This document shows positions 1 to 13,014 of a DNA stretch of 64,000 nt, piece after piece. The position numbers and the translations under genes are program-made. Under the pieces are notes generated by a model that made no database searches, had not been told where the DNA came from, and saw nothing but the letters and a program-made list of their open reading frames with translations. The stretch is from assembly GCA_947650365.1 (NCBI GenBank), contig OX393553.1, positions 62,867,055 to 62,931,054 on the forward strand. Direction: 5' to 3'. The DNA comes from Chamaelirium japonicum (taxonomy: Eukaryota; Streptophyta; Magnoliopsida; Liliales; Melanthiaceae). The first letter of the stretch is position 1; every line of letters begins with the position of its first letter.

Positions 1-77
1 AGTTGCCCAAAAAGAATGTTATTAAGGATTGCTTAAAGATTATTTGCCATAAATGTAACTTCTTTCAAGATGAAAAT

Positions 78-516
78 CAGTGTTCTAAAAAGCGGCCCAA
101 GAGGCGCCTAGGCGGCCCCCCACCGTCCAGCATAGGCCCTAGGCGCTTCAGAAAAACGGCCAAGCTCCCAGGCGGAGCTAGGCGGGGCTAGGCGGGGCTA
201 GGCGGGGCAAGGCCGCCGCCTAGGCGAGCTGAGGCTGGCCAGGCGGGATAGGCAGACCAAGCGGCCCGCGGGCCAGGCGGGCTGGGCGAGCTCAGACGGG
301 CTCCTCAGCGATAGTCAGTCTCTTGATCTGGCTTTCCTCAGCGGTAGTCCATCTCTTGGATCCAGCCTTCCTCAGCGGCAGTCCCTCTCTTGGATCCAGC
401 CTTCCTCAACGGTGGCTCACCCCTTTTTTAAAAAAAAATTTTAAAAAAGCCAAAACGCCTAGGTGCTACGTGGCCCCCCACTGCCTGACTAGCGCCTAGT
501 GCTTTTTAGTACCTTG
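78..516. mobile_element. Non-autonomous hAT-like DNA transposon with 8-bp TSD
   Basis: The ends are imperfect inverted repeats: CAGTGTTCTAAAAAGC on the left and, read from the other strand, CAAGGTACTAAAAAGC on the right. The element is flanked by a perfect 8-bp duplication, ATGAAAAT, at 70-77 and 517-524. An 8-bp TSD with CA-starting TIRs is the hAT signature. The interior has no ORF of note; it is GC-rich with ~10-bp GGCGGGGCTA repeats near 172-211 and about three ~34-bp repeats at 300-417. Superfamily is inferred from the TSD and TIRs only. Confidence 0.8.
300..417. repeat. ~34-bp tandem repeat, about 3 copies
   Basis: The phrase TCTCTTGG(A) recurs at 319, 352 and 386, each followed by similar sequence ending in CCTCAGCGG. 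The array lies inside the hAT-like element and is not coding. Confidence 0.75.
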
Positions 517-797
517 ATGAAAATAAACAAAACAATCTTTATATCTCTTGTTCATTAAGGGCGACAATGGAGGCCAATAACCCGTTCCCTATCCAACCGC
601 TTTTGAGTTTTGATCCAACAAACAAGGCCATAGAGGTAGTGAGACAAGGATTTGGATCCCGTATGACGGCCAGAATGCTTATTGAACTTGATTTCAGATA
701 TGTGGATCTGAACCTGATCATATAATAACCTACCATGTCAAGAAAACTACCCCCTCTTAGCTATCCTTTTGTTTACGCTTCCCCCAGCCACCCCCAA

Positions 798-800
<3 letters not shown>

Positions 801-878
<78 letters not shown>
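801..878. repeat. (TC)39 microsatellite
   Basis: An uninterrupted TC run of 78 bp. It generates serine/leucine low-complexity frames that should not be read as genes. The rest of 525-1044 holds no recognisable feature. Confidence 0.98.
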
Positions 879-881
<3 letters not shown>

Positions 882-1044
882 TGCATGCACGCACTTAGGT
901 CCTACCACTTCCTCACTCATCTACTTGCTTCTTCCCTCTTCTGCTTTTGTGGCACATGCGAGGAGCGCACGTGCACCTTAGCTCCCACAGACCGCCCATA
1001 TACCCTCTTCAGATTCTATGAGAATCCTCTCGTAACCGGATTAC

Positions 1045-1948
1045 TGTTGGGATTCTATTCTATTCCAACATACAATCAAAGATACTAGCAAGAGATGATC
1101 GAAGCTAACAATCTAGTCAAGAAACAACAATAGAACTATAGGTTGAAGAAATCTAGCATGCAGTGGGTATCACAACAATTCTATCTAAGGTTTGGAGGGA
1201 ACCTAAGGTTGTCTACAGAGATGGCAATTGGGGAAGAGTGAGAATGAGAATTGATAGACTTAACAGTAGTCGAGGCTTGTGCAAGCACAATGCCTTGAAA
1301 GTAATTTCGCCGCCTTGATGGTGCTTGAAGGCCTCCAACGACAGCTCCCTATGGTACAACTACTGGACTCCTCTTTATTACCGAAGGGAACCCCTTTGGG
1401 ACTCTTAGCGTACTCTAGACAGCAGAATAACATAGATGAGAACGTGGCAGAGAGAGTGAAGAGATCTTGGCTTGTGTGTCTTTGGCTTCCCTGGACCCTC
1501 TCTTATATAGAAGTCGTCAACCAATCCCCCCCCCCCCTCCCCCCCCCCCCCCACTTTCGCAACCCAGCATCAATAGCCCGCATGCAGTAACGATTCCCGC
1601 ACTAAAGAGCATTCACAACTTTGTCGAGTAACGATTTCATGTGGTTAAAGGACCAGATTCGATGAACATGGTTACGCCTCAGGTAACGACGTGTAACGGT
1701 AGAAATAACTCTCCATAAAAGCTCACGAGGTGCGACCTCGACCCGACCCATGTTTGTGCTCGGTTAGCCCGGTCCGGCTCGACACACGTGCTTGTGTGTG
1801 GTAGGCTAGGGTATGGCTCTTGTAAAGATACAAGGCCCTAAGGAGGGAGTTCTATTAAATACGCAATAATAGTTCCCCCGGGAAATATGGTACTAAACGA
1901 AAAACCCGGTTTTCATTCTCACTAAACAAAACTACATTTTTTCCAATA
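1045..1948 (-). mobile_element. Probable Ty1/copia LTR (3' LTR, minus strand)
   Basis: The left end begins TGTTGGGATTC and the right end is CCAATA, followed by ATCCCCCAC, which on the minus strand reads as a polypurine tract (GTGGGGGAT) just before the LTR, as in plant copia elements. A minus-strand TATA-like CTATATAAG lies near 1502-1510. A C-rich homopolymer run occupies 1526-1552. The neighbouring 2.6-4.3 kb remnant on the same strand is copia pol, so this would be its 3' LTR. No partner LTR was found, so the boundaries are inferred from the PPT and terminal dinucleotides, one of which is degenerate. Confidence 0.6.
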
Positions 1949-2614
1949 ATCCCCCACAAGAATGAAATTATGGAAATAAAAAAAGTTGTCTGGAGTACTT
2001 ATGAGAGGTATGTATAGGCATAAGGTGTCTTTCGACTTGAACATTTACTCAGTGTAAACCTGTGGGATTTACAAGCTACCAATGAACTCAGGTCTTGAAT
2101 TGTTCAGCTATATAGTGTAAATCTAGTAGACAAGTCTCACGCAGACCCTTAAAACAATCATCATAGAGTCAAATGCGGTTGTGCTCTTTACGATCATGAG
2201 CTATCCCAAGTTTTCTTGAGAGTTCTCGAAAATTGGCCCCAATTCTCTTAGATGCGACCACACTTCTACACTCATATAGGTGCTTATTATCAGGAGTGCT
2301 ATGTTTCTATACACTCAACTGGTATTCCAACTATAGATAGCATTAAGAGTCTATGACTCAGCCTCTCGAGGATACAAAATATACTACCAAATCATAAGGA
2401 GGGGTAATTTGCTTGGTAGCACCCCACAAGTCCCCGAATAACTTGTCCCATTGAACCACGTTCTTAGAATCTTCAGTCATGTAGGTTGGGTTACTGTTAT
2501 CAGAGACTTATTAGTTTATAGGCCTCATCCTCACTCCTCTCGATGTAATTAGAACTATCTCTCTAGCTAGTCCTTTAGTTGAAGGATATGCTAAGTTGTA
2601 TTTTGACCTTACAA

Positions 2615-4316
2615 AGTCAATAACAAATTAACAATTATCCCCCTTCTTTCAATATATGTCAAACAATGTTGTGTCTACGACAAATATATCATGGCTTCCC
2701 ATTATAGGAGTTATTCATGGCCCTTAATATAGTTGCTTGGCTATCATAATGAATTAGGACAGCAGGAATATACTTTGGCCAAAAGGGAATATCCATAAGG
2801 AAGCTCCTTAGCCATTCACCCTTTTCACTAGCCTTATCTAGGGCTATAAACTCTGACTCCATAGTGGATCGGGCAATGCATGTTTGTTTGGATGATTTCT
2901 AACAAATTGCACGTCTTCCTAGGGAAAACACATACTTGCTAGTAAAATTGGTTTCAGAAGAATGCGCAATCCAGTTAGAATCGATGTATCCCCGAGGACA
3001 AAGGGATACCTACTATAGAAAATTACATAATCTAAGGTATGTTTTAAGCACCTCAGAACTCGGATTAGAGCATCCCAATGCTCATTGCTAGGGTTAATAG
3101 TATATCTACTAAGTCTACTAATAGCATAGGCAATATGGGATCTTGTGCAGTTCATGATATACATGAGACTATCAGTTACCCTAGAATATTCTAGACTTCT
3201 AGTTGAGATAAACTTGGCCTTAGGTTCTTCTTCAGGTGTACTAAAGGATCATATGACGTTCTGGTAGATTGACAGTCAAACTGACCGAACTTCCTAAACA
3301 CCTTTACGATGTAGTGGGATTGTGATAAACCTATGTCATTAGAATCTCTTTGGATTTTCCAAGAATGACATATGCTACTAATAGGTCCTTCATATCGAAG
3401 TGCCTATTCAAGAAGTCCTTTGTTTTAACCATTACTTTTAAGTTGATTCCAAATATCAACATGTCATCTACATAGAGACATATGACCAAACAAGTCTGGT
3501 TATTGACCTTAGTGTAGATGCATTTGTTTGATTCATTAATCGAGAATCCACTCAAAGTCAACACATGATCAAACTTTTTTCTGCCATTGCTTTGGAACTT
3601 GTTTGAGACCTTAAAGTGATTTCTTTAATCTACAAACCTTCTGCTCGAAGTCTTGCACTACGAAGTCTTCAGGCTAATCCATATAGACTTTCTCTAATTC
3701 ACCGTTTAGGAATGCAGTCTTTACATCCATCTAGTGAATCACTAGGTTATGGATAGTGGCTATAGATATAAGCACCCTAATGGATGTAATCCTGGTCACT
3801 GGCAAGTATGTGTCAAAGAAGTTTACTGCCTCTCGCTGCCTATAGCCTTTAGCTACTAATCTAGTTTTATATCTTTTTATGGATCCGTCTTTCCTAAGCT
3901 TCTTCTTGAATATCCATTTGCACCCAACAATTTTCCAACCAAGAGGTAGCTCAACTAGCTCCCAGGTGTCTTTGGATGTTATAGACTCAAACATACTAGT
4001 TACAGCTTCCTTCCAAAACATACAGTCAACTGAGATTATCACTTCATAAAAACTAGTAAGATCCTCTTCCACTAGATAAGAGATGAAGTCAGACCCAAAT
4101 GAAGTATCAGTCCTAACTCGCTTGTTCTTCTAGGTTCGTTCTTTTCATCGTCTAAAGAGTCATCCCTACGCCTAGGAATAGGCATCTCGAGTGTGTTGGA
4201 CTCCTGATGTCTCTCAGACCTCTCTCTATAGGAAAACCGACCTTTAAAGAATTCGACATCCCTAGTCTCTATGATGGTGTTATCTGTTGCGGAATAGACC
4301 AAACGACTAGGGAGAG
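2615..4316 (-). pseudogene. Ty1/copia pol remnant (linker, RT, RNase H), 5'-truncated
   Basis: Read on the minus strand from 4316 downward, the order is: end of the integrase/linker (TRDVEFFKGRF, ~4260-4220); start of reverse transcriptase (TWELVELPLG, then GCKWIFKKKLRKDGSIKRYK, ~3970-3850); the RT catalytic motif YVDDM (~3474-3460); connection region (SRLSRYTINPSNEHWDAL, ~3130-3070); and an RNase H tail (WLRSFLMDIPFWPKYIPA, then DSQATI, ~2810-2740). Frames change several times and stops are frequent, so it is dead. Gag, protease and the integrase core are absent beyond 4316, so the copy is 5'-truncated. Domain order and minus-strand 3' LTR at 1045-1948 fit one copia element. Lineage not assigned. 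Confidence 0.9.
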
Positions 4317-5166
4317 TTACAAGTCATGCCATTACAAATTAATGTGATTCGATCGTTGACAGCGGGCTACACCACAAATAACAGTGTTCCGTTACCGTAC
4401 ACTACGCTCAAATGCTTCGATCTGTCGATCATCGCTCCTAATAAAACACGTCTTTCAAAACGATTGAAAAAGATTGTCTTACATGCAAAAAACATAGGAG
4501 AGGATCACCTTTAAAACAAACTTTGGTTATGTGAACCTAAGCAAAGTTGAAACAATTAGTTGTCGGAGAACATTGCATGTTCAATTTTTGAACCTTAATC
4601 TGCTTTCTTTCCTCTTTTTTTTCCTTTTCGTACACCTAATATGTTGTTCTATGGTATAAAAGGAATACTGGGAAGTCACTACATCTCCTGATCCCACTCA
4701 TTCTGATCATGGTCCCTCCTGTCTCCTGATGCTGAGAGTAAACTTCGAGCTCTACTTCAACTTAACCTTCGGTCAATTCCCAACCTTCGACTCTGGCAAA
4801 CATTCTCACACATAATATTTCTCGGTAACAATTTCTCTGTAAAAATATTTAGAGTGGTCGAGGCCTTTAAAACATTGTGTAGTGTTTGTGCTTCTTAAAG
4901 TTCAGTGTAGCACATTATTAGTGGGAGAAACAGTCTGGTAGTTAACCAAGTTGAATATAACGTGCCTTTTGTAGCAAGAACCCAAATAATAGGTCACATG
5001 CGCTTGAAGGTTCACTGTTTCATGAGCTTTGGAATAGTTCTACACTCCCTTCACAACTTCACTATCATTCTGTTTTACCATTCTTAATAGCCACGAAGTT
5101 CAGCAAAGTATCGAAGGTATCATCCTAAACAGCAGTCTCAACAATCATGATTACCTCTAAAGGATA
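4317..5166. other. No recognisable feature
   Basis: AT-rich sequence without a convincing exon, repeat array or TE terminus. The only ORF here is 62 codons at 4326-4514 with no recognised motif. Confidence 0.6.
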
Positions 5167-6054
5167 AGATATGTAACATCTGTGGTGGAAGATTTGAGAA
5201 TAATAGAAATCCTCCATACTTTTTCGTCTTTTTACAGCCAGACTTTTTCTTTGGGCTTCTTCTGGAATAATGGATCATAAATCTATGAGATGTTTTACGT
5301 TCACATTCTCCGTAACTTCGAGCATGTCACGATGGTGCGTTCCATACAACGATTAGGTGTATGCGCAGCCAGTTTCGGCAGCCCGACAGATAAACCCTAG
5401 AAAAAAAGATAATTGATCGACAGTCAATGACGTGTTGTTTTTCGCAAGACATTAGATAATCGGATTGTAACGAAATAGGATACGTTAGATGAGGATCTGA
5501 GAGAGCCTTCCAATGAGCCTGGGTTAGGGTCGATCTGACACCCGGGTGACTAGTTATTGCTATTTTAATTTTTTGAGTCTTTCCTTTTTTTCAGAAGATC
5601 CAGAAGTTAAAAAATTATGTACCAAGTGCTGACGTGTTCGCGTCAACGAGACCCTTCCAACAAATCCTCTCGGGCTCTATTCCGACTTCCGGTTTGATAG
5701 TTCAGATTATTATTCTTTTTAACCTGGTTAGTGGACGAATCGCACCCGAATTCCAACCGAGCCCAATTCAGGGCTCGGGACCGAGCCCGACCAGCCCTAG
5801 AGCCTGCCTCCCGATCTCCTAGCATATTTTAAGCTCTCTTGACTTCCCTCCCCAGTTGCTTAAAATCCGAAATTCGGATGAGAAGAATCGGTCAAGATTT
5901 GGGATGATAAACCCATATCTTTTATTCCTTTATCCCCTCCCCCTTATTAGGAAGCGTTAACCGACCCTATCCCCCCAGCCCTACTTACCACAACCACAAC
6001 AGCCTCCCCCCTTTTTTCTGTGAACCGAGAGAGAGGGAGAGAAATAGAGAGAAC

Positions 6055-9000
6055 GAGAGAGAGAACGGGACAGAGAGCGAAAGAGAGAACGGGACAGAGA
6101 GAGAGAAGGAGAAGAGATCGAGGGAGAAGATCAGAGCATCCCGACCCTCCCCTCGCCGGAGCATCGGCGAGCGTGCTGGCACCCCCAGGTCAGCCCCGTC
6201 TCCTCCTCTCATCTCCTCCCATCCTCCTTCGCGACCCCCACCTTCCTCCCTTGCCGCGGCCTGCACGGGCGGACACCGCCGCCGCACCTGAGCCCCTTCC
6301 CGACGATCACCGGCACAGCACCACCGACCGCCGTTACTCCAAACCCCGCGCGACCCCCCAACAGTCCGAGCTCTTGGGGCTCCGACGAGAGCTCCGGGTG
6401 CCTCCTCCCGCGCCTCCTCTGTGGGGGTGGTGCGGGAGAGGCTAACCGAGCGCTCGCCGGCGCTCCAGGCCGCCCCTCCCGCCGTCCGCCGACATGCAGA
6501 ACCCCCCCTCCCCCCCCCCCCCCCCCGGCTGGAAAGGAGAATATGAAGTGGGGGGGGGGGGGCAAATTTGTAATTTCCCCAGGTTTAGTTACTTAACCCA
6601 GACCCAACCCGTTTAACCCTGAACCCGACCCGACATTCCACAGCGGACCCGACCCGATAGACCTACTGCAGACCCGACCCCAGACCCAACCCGACCCACA
6701 CAGTGAACCGGTTTGGTTCACCTGAACCAGACCCGTAAACCAGCAAATTTTGGTTCGACTGTCATTTCTCCGTCCGAACTCAGAATTGGACGAAACCAGC
6801 GCCATTTCGACCAGCTCGAAAAATCCTACCTGTTGGCCATAGTTTAGCACAGTAATTATACTATTTAATACCCTGTTTTATCCTTGGGTCCGATCTTATC
6901 GCGGTACCGTAGTTTGACCGCCGTTTCATCGTTCGAACTCGGATTCGGACGAAACTAGCGGCATCGTGCTCAGAATATCGAGTCATACCTATTAAACCTA
7001 GAAGATAACCCTAGAACCCCTTCTACCCTAGCGACCCAGCCATGCGACCGGTTCTACGTGGTTCGACTCGAAACCATCCGACCGAAGTCGGATTCCAGCG
7101 AAACTGGAACCATCGGAAAGGGTTCTTCGAGTCCGATTCAATGAGTAGGTTTAACTTCTGATTACTTGATTAACCTAGTATTGTTTAGATTCGAGTTCTT
7201 CAGTCGCAGGGATTTGCGTACTGTTGACTCAATGTTGGTCCCTTATCGAGGGTGCCCGACTATCCTTAGCATAGAGCCCTCGTCGAAGATTCTTTTTGTT
7301 TAATCGATAGAGTTGTGATATGGAGCTGTGTTTGTTATCAGACCTTGATCGTGGTGATCCAGCAGAGACGGATCAGAGGCAACTAGCAGTAGTCATGTGC
7401 GTCGACAACCAGGTGATATCTACACTACCCTTGTGTGGTCTTTAATAGTGGGAAATGAGAATGACTAAGGGTAGATGTCCATAACACTGCATGCGGGTCC
7501 CGCCGGGCATCGTTGCATGTGGTCAAGTGGACCTCGCCTTGCATGCGGAGTCGCGAGTCCGGCGACGCATACTTAAAATATTAATGAAATAATAATGATT
7601 GCTTTTGATTGTATGAACACCGTAATTAGAAAGAGAACAAGAGGAAGAGAGAGAGAACGGGACAGAGAGAGAGATAGAAGAAGAGATCGAGGGTGAAGAT
7701 CAGAGCATCCCGGCCCTCCCCTCGCCGGAGCATCGGCGAGTGTGCTGGCACCCCCAGGTCAGCCCCCTCTCCACCTCTCATATCCTCCTCTCATCTCCTC
7801 CTCCCATCCTCCTTCGCGACCCCCACCTTCCTCCCTTGCCGCGGCCTGAACGGGCGAACACTGCCGTCGCACCTGAGCCCCTTCCCGACGATCACCGACG
7901 CACCACCACCGGCCGCCGTTATTCCAAACCCCGCACGACCCCCAGCCGTCCGAGCTCTTAGGGCTCCGACGAGAGCTCCGGCCTCCTCCTCCCGCGCCTC
8001 CTCTGTGGGGGTGGTGCGAGAGAGGCCGACCGAGCGCTCGCCAGCGCTCCAAGTCGTCCGCCGACATGCAGAACCCCCTCTCCCCCCCCCCCGGCTGGAG
8101 AGGAGAATATGAAGTTGGGGGAGGGGGGGCAAATATGTAATTTCCCCAAGTTAGTTACTTAACCCCAGACTCGACCCGTTTAACCCTGAACTCGACCCGA
8201 CATTCCATTGCGGACTCGACCCGATAGACCTACTGCAGACCCGACCCGACCTCGCAGACCCAACCCGACCCACACAGTGAACCGGTCTGGTTCACCTGAA
8301 CCAGACCCGTAAACCAGCAAATTTTGGTTCGACTGCCATTTCTCCGTCCGAACTCAGAATTGGACGAAACCAATGCCATTTTGACCAGCTCGAAAAATCC
8401 TACCTGTTGGCCATAGTTTAGCACAGTAATTATACTATTTAATACCCTGTTTTATCCTTGGGCCCGATCTTATCGCGGTACCATAGTTTGACCGTCGTTT
8501 CATCGTCCGAACTCGGATTCGAACGAAACCAGCGGCGTCGTGCTCAGAACATCGAGTCCTACCTATTAAACCTAGAAGATAACCCTAGAACCCCTTCTAC
8601 CCTAGCGACCCAGCCATGCGACCGGTTCTACGTGGTTCGACCCAAAACCATCCGACTGAAGTTGGATCCCAACGAAACTGGAACCATCGGAGAGGTTTCT
8701 TCGAGTCCGATTCAATGAGTAGGTTTAACTTCTGATTACTTGATTAACCTAGTATTGTTTAGATTCGAGTTCTTCAGTCGCACGGATTTGCGTACTGTTG
8801 ACTCAATATTGGTCCCTTATCGAGGATGCCCGACTATCCTTGGCATAGAACCCTCGTCGTAGATTCTTTTTGTTTAATCGATAGAGTTGTGATATGGAGC
8901 TGTGTTTGTTATCAGACCTTGATCGTGGTGATCCAGCAGAGACGGATCAGAGGCAACTAGCAGGAATCGTGTGCGATCGACAACCAGGTGACATCTACAC

Positions 9001-9204
9001 TACCCTTGTGTGGTCTTTATTAGTGGGAAATGAGAATGACTAAGGGTAGATGTCCATGACACTGCATGCGGGTCCCGCCGGGCATCGTCGCATGTGGTCA
9101 AGTGGACCCCGCCTTGCATGCGGAGTCGCGAGTCCGGTGACGCATACTTAAAATATTAATAAAATAATAATGATTGCTTTTGATTGTATGGACACCGTAA
9201 TTAG
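6055..9204 (+). repeat. 1.57-kb tandem duplication inside the solo LTR
   Basis: The block 6055-7629 is repeated as 7630-9204. For example, GATCGAGGG is at 6116 and 7685, and the end CCGTAATTAG is at ~7620 and ~9195, an offset of 1569-1575 bp. The copies differ by scattered substitutions and small indels, so the duplication is not recent. Each copy contains a GA-rich leader, a GC-rich segment, a CCCGACCCG-rich stretch and the conserved GCATGCGGAGTCGCGAG hairpin. Confidence 0.9.
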
Positions 9205-9852
9205 GATTCCTTTAAATTAAATAAAAATTGAACAAATAATAATTATCGGGCCCACCCACCTGAGAGGAGTATGGCAACCCTAGCATACGGGTCATCGGAA
9301 TGAGTGTCTTACTTTATTTATTTATTATGTCGCATAGGTTGCGAGAGCAGTGCGAGACTGGATAAATTTTGGAAAATTGTTAAGCATTAAATAAACTTTT
9401 TGTAACTTCAGTATATATGTAGAAAGATGTTATATAAGATTCTACCTGGTTAGAGGGTAGGGACCCCGTGCGCGCAAGGGCCGTGAATCACCCTGCGCGT
9501 ACATCCGAAGTTAAGTAGATTAGGGGTCACGGGCAAGGGTTGTGGTAAAACCAATAGGAGGTGCCCTCGAGTAGGGATTGGCCTAGCAACCATGTCCTGG
9601 GGAGTTGAAGTCCCCATAGTAAAGCAAGTTGGGCGGTAGAGCTCCACCGTGAAAGACGAAAAACCTCTTATGATCATCTGGGTGAATTGTGCATGGTGTT
9701 GGTGGATGCACGGCGAGAGAGTTGGCCCTCTACATCGAAATAAAAGGCCCTATAGTAATGCCCGACCGGGGGCAGAATGAACAAAATATCCAGGGTTCAC
9801 ATTGTAATAAATGTTTTGTATGATTGTTAATTAACTATAAAATTCTTAATTG

Positions 9853-12041
9853 ATGTTGGACTATAAAACTGTAATAATCAATGCAAAAATTAAATCCGGG
9901 GTCCGACCCCCGACTGCATGCAATCACAGATTACTATTTCAGCGCAGCACCTGCAAAAAGACGATACATAGCACAATCCATATGCATGATCTACGCCGAA
10001 CCCCGACGAAAACATATGCCATCATATATTCACATGATGTTTTCACGAATTCATGCATGAAACATACACCAAAGCGTGCTCGGATACCAATTGTTGGAAT
10101 TGGATCCGCTTATCAGAGTCGCAGCGGAAGCAAAACAAAGATCCGAAGATCATACGGTGTATGTTTCATTACAATTAAATTCTACAAAACAATCTACATG
10201 CAAATCTATGATCTTAGCATATGTGCGGACGCCCTATAGGCATACTACGATCTACGGAAGACATGCATGCATCTAGTTAGGTGTTTAGAATCATCATACC
10301 TTATGGATCTATGATCCGGAGATGACGGCACGATGAGAAACCGCACTTGAATCGCAAGGGAAATTGTCGGATAGCACCTTGTCCTTTGCGAATTGAAGAA
10401 TCCTCGAAATCCCATCTCGGAGTGCGAGGATTACGAGATGAGGGAGGAATCCGTTGTGAAGACGATGGTGAGCCGCGAGATTTCCTCTTTCTCTTTCTCT
10501 CTTCTTCCTTCTCCTTCCTTCCTCTTTCTTCTCCCTTCTTCCTCTTTCTTCCTTGGCCGAAACCACAAAGGAGGAGGCAAAAGGGGGGGTTCGGATTTTT
10601 GGAGGAGAGGGGGAAGCTTAAGGCCGGCCCTCCCTCTCCCTATTCTCTTATAGGGCCGGTCTCCCATAGCTTCAAGGAAGCTAGGGCCAGCCCCTAGTAG
10701 ATTAGGATAAAGAGGGACGGTTTTTAGGGATTCCAAGTGTCTATCGTGAAGCCTGGACGAAAACGCCCTTCACGAAAAGTGAAAAACTGAAAGAGAGACT
10801 GAGTGAGGTGCGCTACTCGAAATCGAGTTCCGTCAGCACCTATGAGCTCCTGGAATTATTCCGCTCATTCTAAGATCCATATTCAATATGTTCTGAGCCA
10901 TATTTCAGTATTTACCAAAATACCCCTACGGCCGGTAACACATGTGAATTAGGTTCTTAGGCTCCGGGTTTGCGCTCCATCGCGCTACTTCGCATCCAAC
11001 GTATCCAACCAAGTCGGGGAACAATTCCTATACGCAACGACAGGGTGGAACCTTCAGGGTTCGGGATCTCTAGCTCCAACCGGATCCCTGATTAACTGTT
11101 CCGGTGATACACCGAAAGTTCCGTTAATCAGCCCTAATCCGATTAACCCGCGTAGCCACCCAGAGTGCGACGCGAGTTGAACTCTAGTGATCCTAAACTT
11201 ATGTTACTCCCTCGTAATCCTGTTCTCTACTATACTCCGATAATCCTTAGTCCCTCCTATTACTGGTGCCATGATACGACTCGGGCGGTGGGGAGCACCG
11301 TCAGATCCCGATCGATCATCTGACTAGGGTTTGATGACTTGTCATCTATAACACCACACACCTTCCGGTGCTATGCCTAGCATCTGGAACATCGTCAGTC
11401 ATACTGACAACCACCAGGCCTAGGTTAACTGTGTGGATAGATTGACTCATCAAAACGCACCCATCCAACACTGGACGTCGGATAACCTGTAGGGATTACA
11501 TGTCACTCAAGCGCCAGCCGGGTAACCCAACGTACCGTGGTATTGGACTATGGAAGGTCCACACATGTTGGCACATCAAAGAACCACACAACTGGTTGGT
11601 CCAGTGTACATGGTCCCTCAGGGTTAAGGACAGATTATCTATAGTAGTAAGACGGTTTATGCACCAGTGTCTGAATCACTGAACTGTGCACCGTCTTGGT
11701 TCCTGTTCAACACGATCATCGTGCTTGGTCAGGTGAATGGGAATCCCACGTTCCCGTGGTGGAGACTTCACCACATCCTCTACCTGCCAACAGTTTGTTC
11801 TCGGTGAAGCGACCGGCATCACCTAAGCTGTGAACTAGTTCTAGGTCTACACAGAACTGGTCCACTGGGTCTCCCAAGCATGGATCCTCCATGCGCCTCA
11901 GTGGCCTACAGTGTTCCCTAAGGTCCTTTTATTATATAAGTATTATCATATACCAGAGTAGTATTCTAATTAAGCAATAACCAAAGTCATCTTTATTAAT
12001 GTTAATACAGAAAATTCACGCTAAGGACACACGAGCTACAA
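9853..12041 (-). mobile_element. Nested copia-like fragment: LTR plus start of interior
   Basis: At 10081-10094 the plus strand reads GGATACCAATTGTTGG; on the minus strand this is an LTR end CAACA followed by a PBS-like TTGGTATCCGAGC (initiator tRNA-Met type). The minus-strand LTR would therefore run 12041 to 10095 (ends TGTTGTAGC and TTCCAACA), with a short piece of interior at 9853-10080. The homologous LTR at 48769-52601 is continuous, with ~0.7 kb of different sequence here, so this is an insertion accompanied by deletion of LTR sequence. No coding domain is present. The left boundary is uncertain. Confidence 0.55.
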
Positions 12042-12349
12042 CAGTAATGGCACCGACAGGTCACACATACTGAGAGGATAGGACTTTTGAAGGTTGAGCC
12101 TGACTAGATAATTTCTTTTCTCTATTGACAATTTCTCTTTCTTTGTTTTTTAATAAAAATATTTTCGAAAAATCAAATTTAAAAGATTCCCCTCTTGTTT
12201 CTCCCTCCTTCTTGTTTTTCATATTAGAGAGCGTAGAAGAAGCCCTGTGAGAATCCAAATTGGTGTAATTAATTGACCAGACCCAAAATCCCATCCTTTC
12301 TCACCTCTCACACCCCAGGGATCGATATTCAAATTTCTGGGGCGTAACA

Positions 12350-13014
12350 AGATATCTAGGTAGGTGTTAGAGAACATGACGGCTAGGGTTTTTGAGAGAA
12401 GAGAATGAATTCTCATTGGGGAACCAAGTCCAATATATATGTTTGTACAGTAAACCCGACCCGCCTATACATATGATAACCACCACCACCACCCCCTAAA
12501 ACTTATGATGGATCATGTACCGAGAGTTTGCTAATAAAACCTGACTCTTCCTATTATTTTTCCATGAGACCAAGGCCCGTAAGGAGATGTAATTGCCGGC
12601 CATAAGGAGTCCTAGAGACATCCTAGGGGTCGTCTATATGAGTTCCCTAGTTGCTTTAGAAGTTTCAAGTTCAGTTACTTCTACTGAGAAAATTGGCACA
12701 TCATTATGGAGGAAGCTAGTTAGAGTATTTCAACAGTTCAACGTGCTTATATTCCACACAAATCATACCCATCAAATAGTAAACTCATCCACATTATTAC
12801 TTATTTAGAATAAACTCAGTGTTATGATTAACCATCCAGGTAAAGAAACATAAGCTTCTCAGAAAATTGAATTAACAAATATGAAAGTAATTAATAAAGC
12901 ATTCACATTTCACCAAATAACCTCAAAAAATCATGCCAAGAGAACTATTTTCCATCAAACAACTCCAAATAGAGAATAGAGATCCACGAATCAAGTGGCC
13001 CCATCACCTCTCAC
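12350..13014. other. Non-coding; possible intron of the 13.0-13.4 kb gene
   Basis: AT-rich sequence with no recognisable TE. If the minus-strand gene at 13015-13379 continues past its second donor site at 13014, this stretch and the 7.2-kb solo LTR would lie in its second intron. No further exon was recognised. Confidence 0.4.

Larger units (their letters stand above)
5172..12349 (+). mobile_element. Giant solo LTR (gypsy, Tekay/Del-like) with 5-bp TSD, internally duplicated and interrupted
   Basis: It starts TGTAACATCTGTGGTG and ends TTTCTGGGGCGTAACA. It is flanked by a perfect 5-bp duplication AGATA at 5167-5171 and 12350-12354. The sequence is the reverse complement counterpart of the LTRs at 43532-45744 and 48769-52601. 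No primer-binding site follows position 12349, so this is a solo LTR left by LTR-LTR recombination, not a 5' LTR. Without its 1.57-kb duplication and ~2.2-kb nested copia fragment it would be about 3.4 kb, with ~0.7 kb missing where the fragment lies; the intact family LTR is ~4.1 kb. GC-rich ORFs at 6.0-6.6 and 7.7-8.1 kb are LTR leader sequence, not genes. Confidence 0.9.

Noticed and set aside
539..736. 65-codon minus-strand ORF as possible exon
   Set aside because: No recognisable motif, splice context or neighbour supporting a gene.
6020..8132. ORFs of 100-140 codons in the solo LTR
   Set aside because: Composition artefacts of GA-rich and GC-rich LTR leader; frames differ between the two tandem copies.
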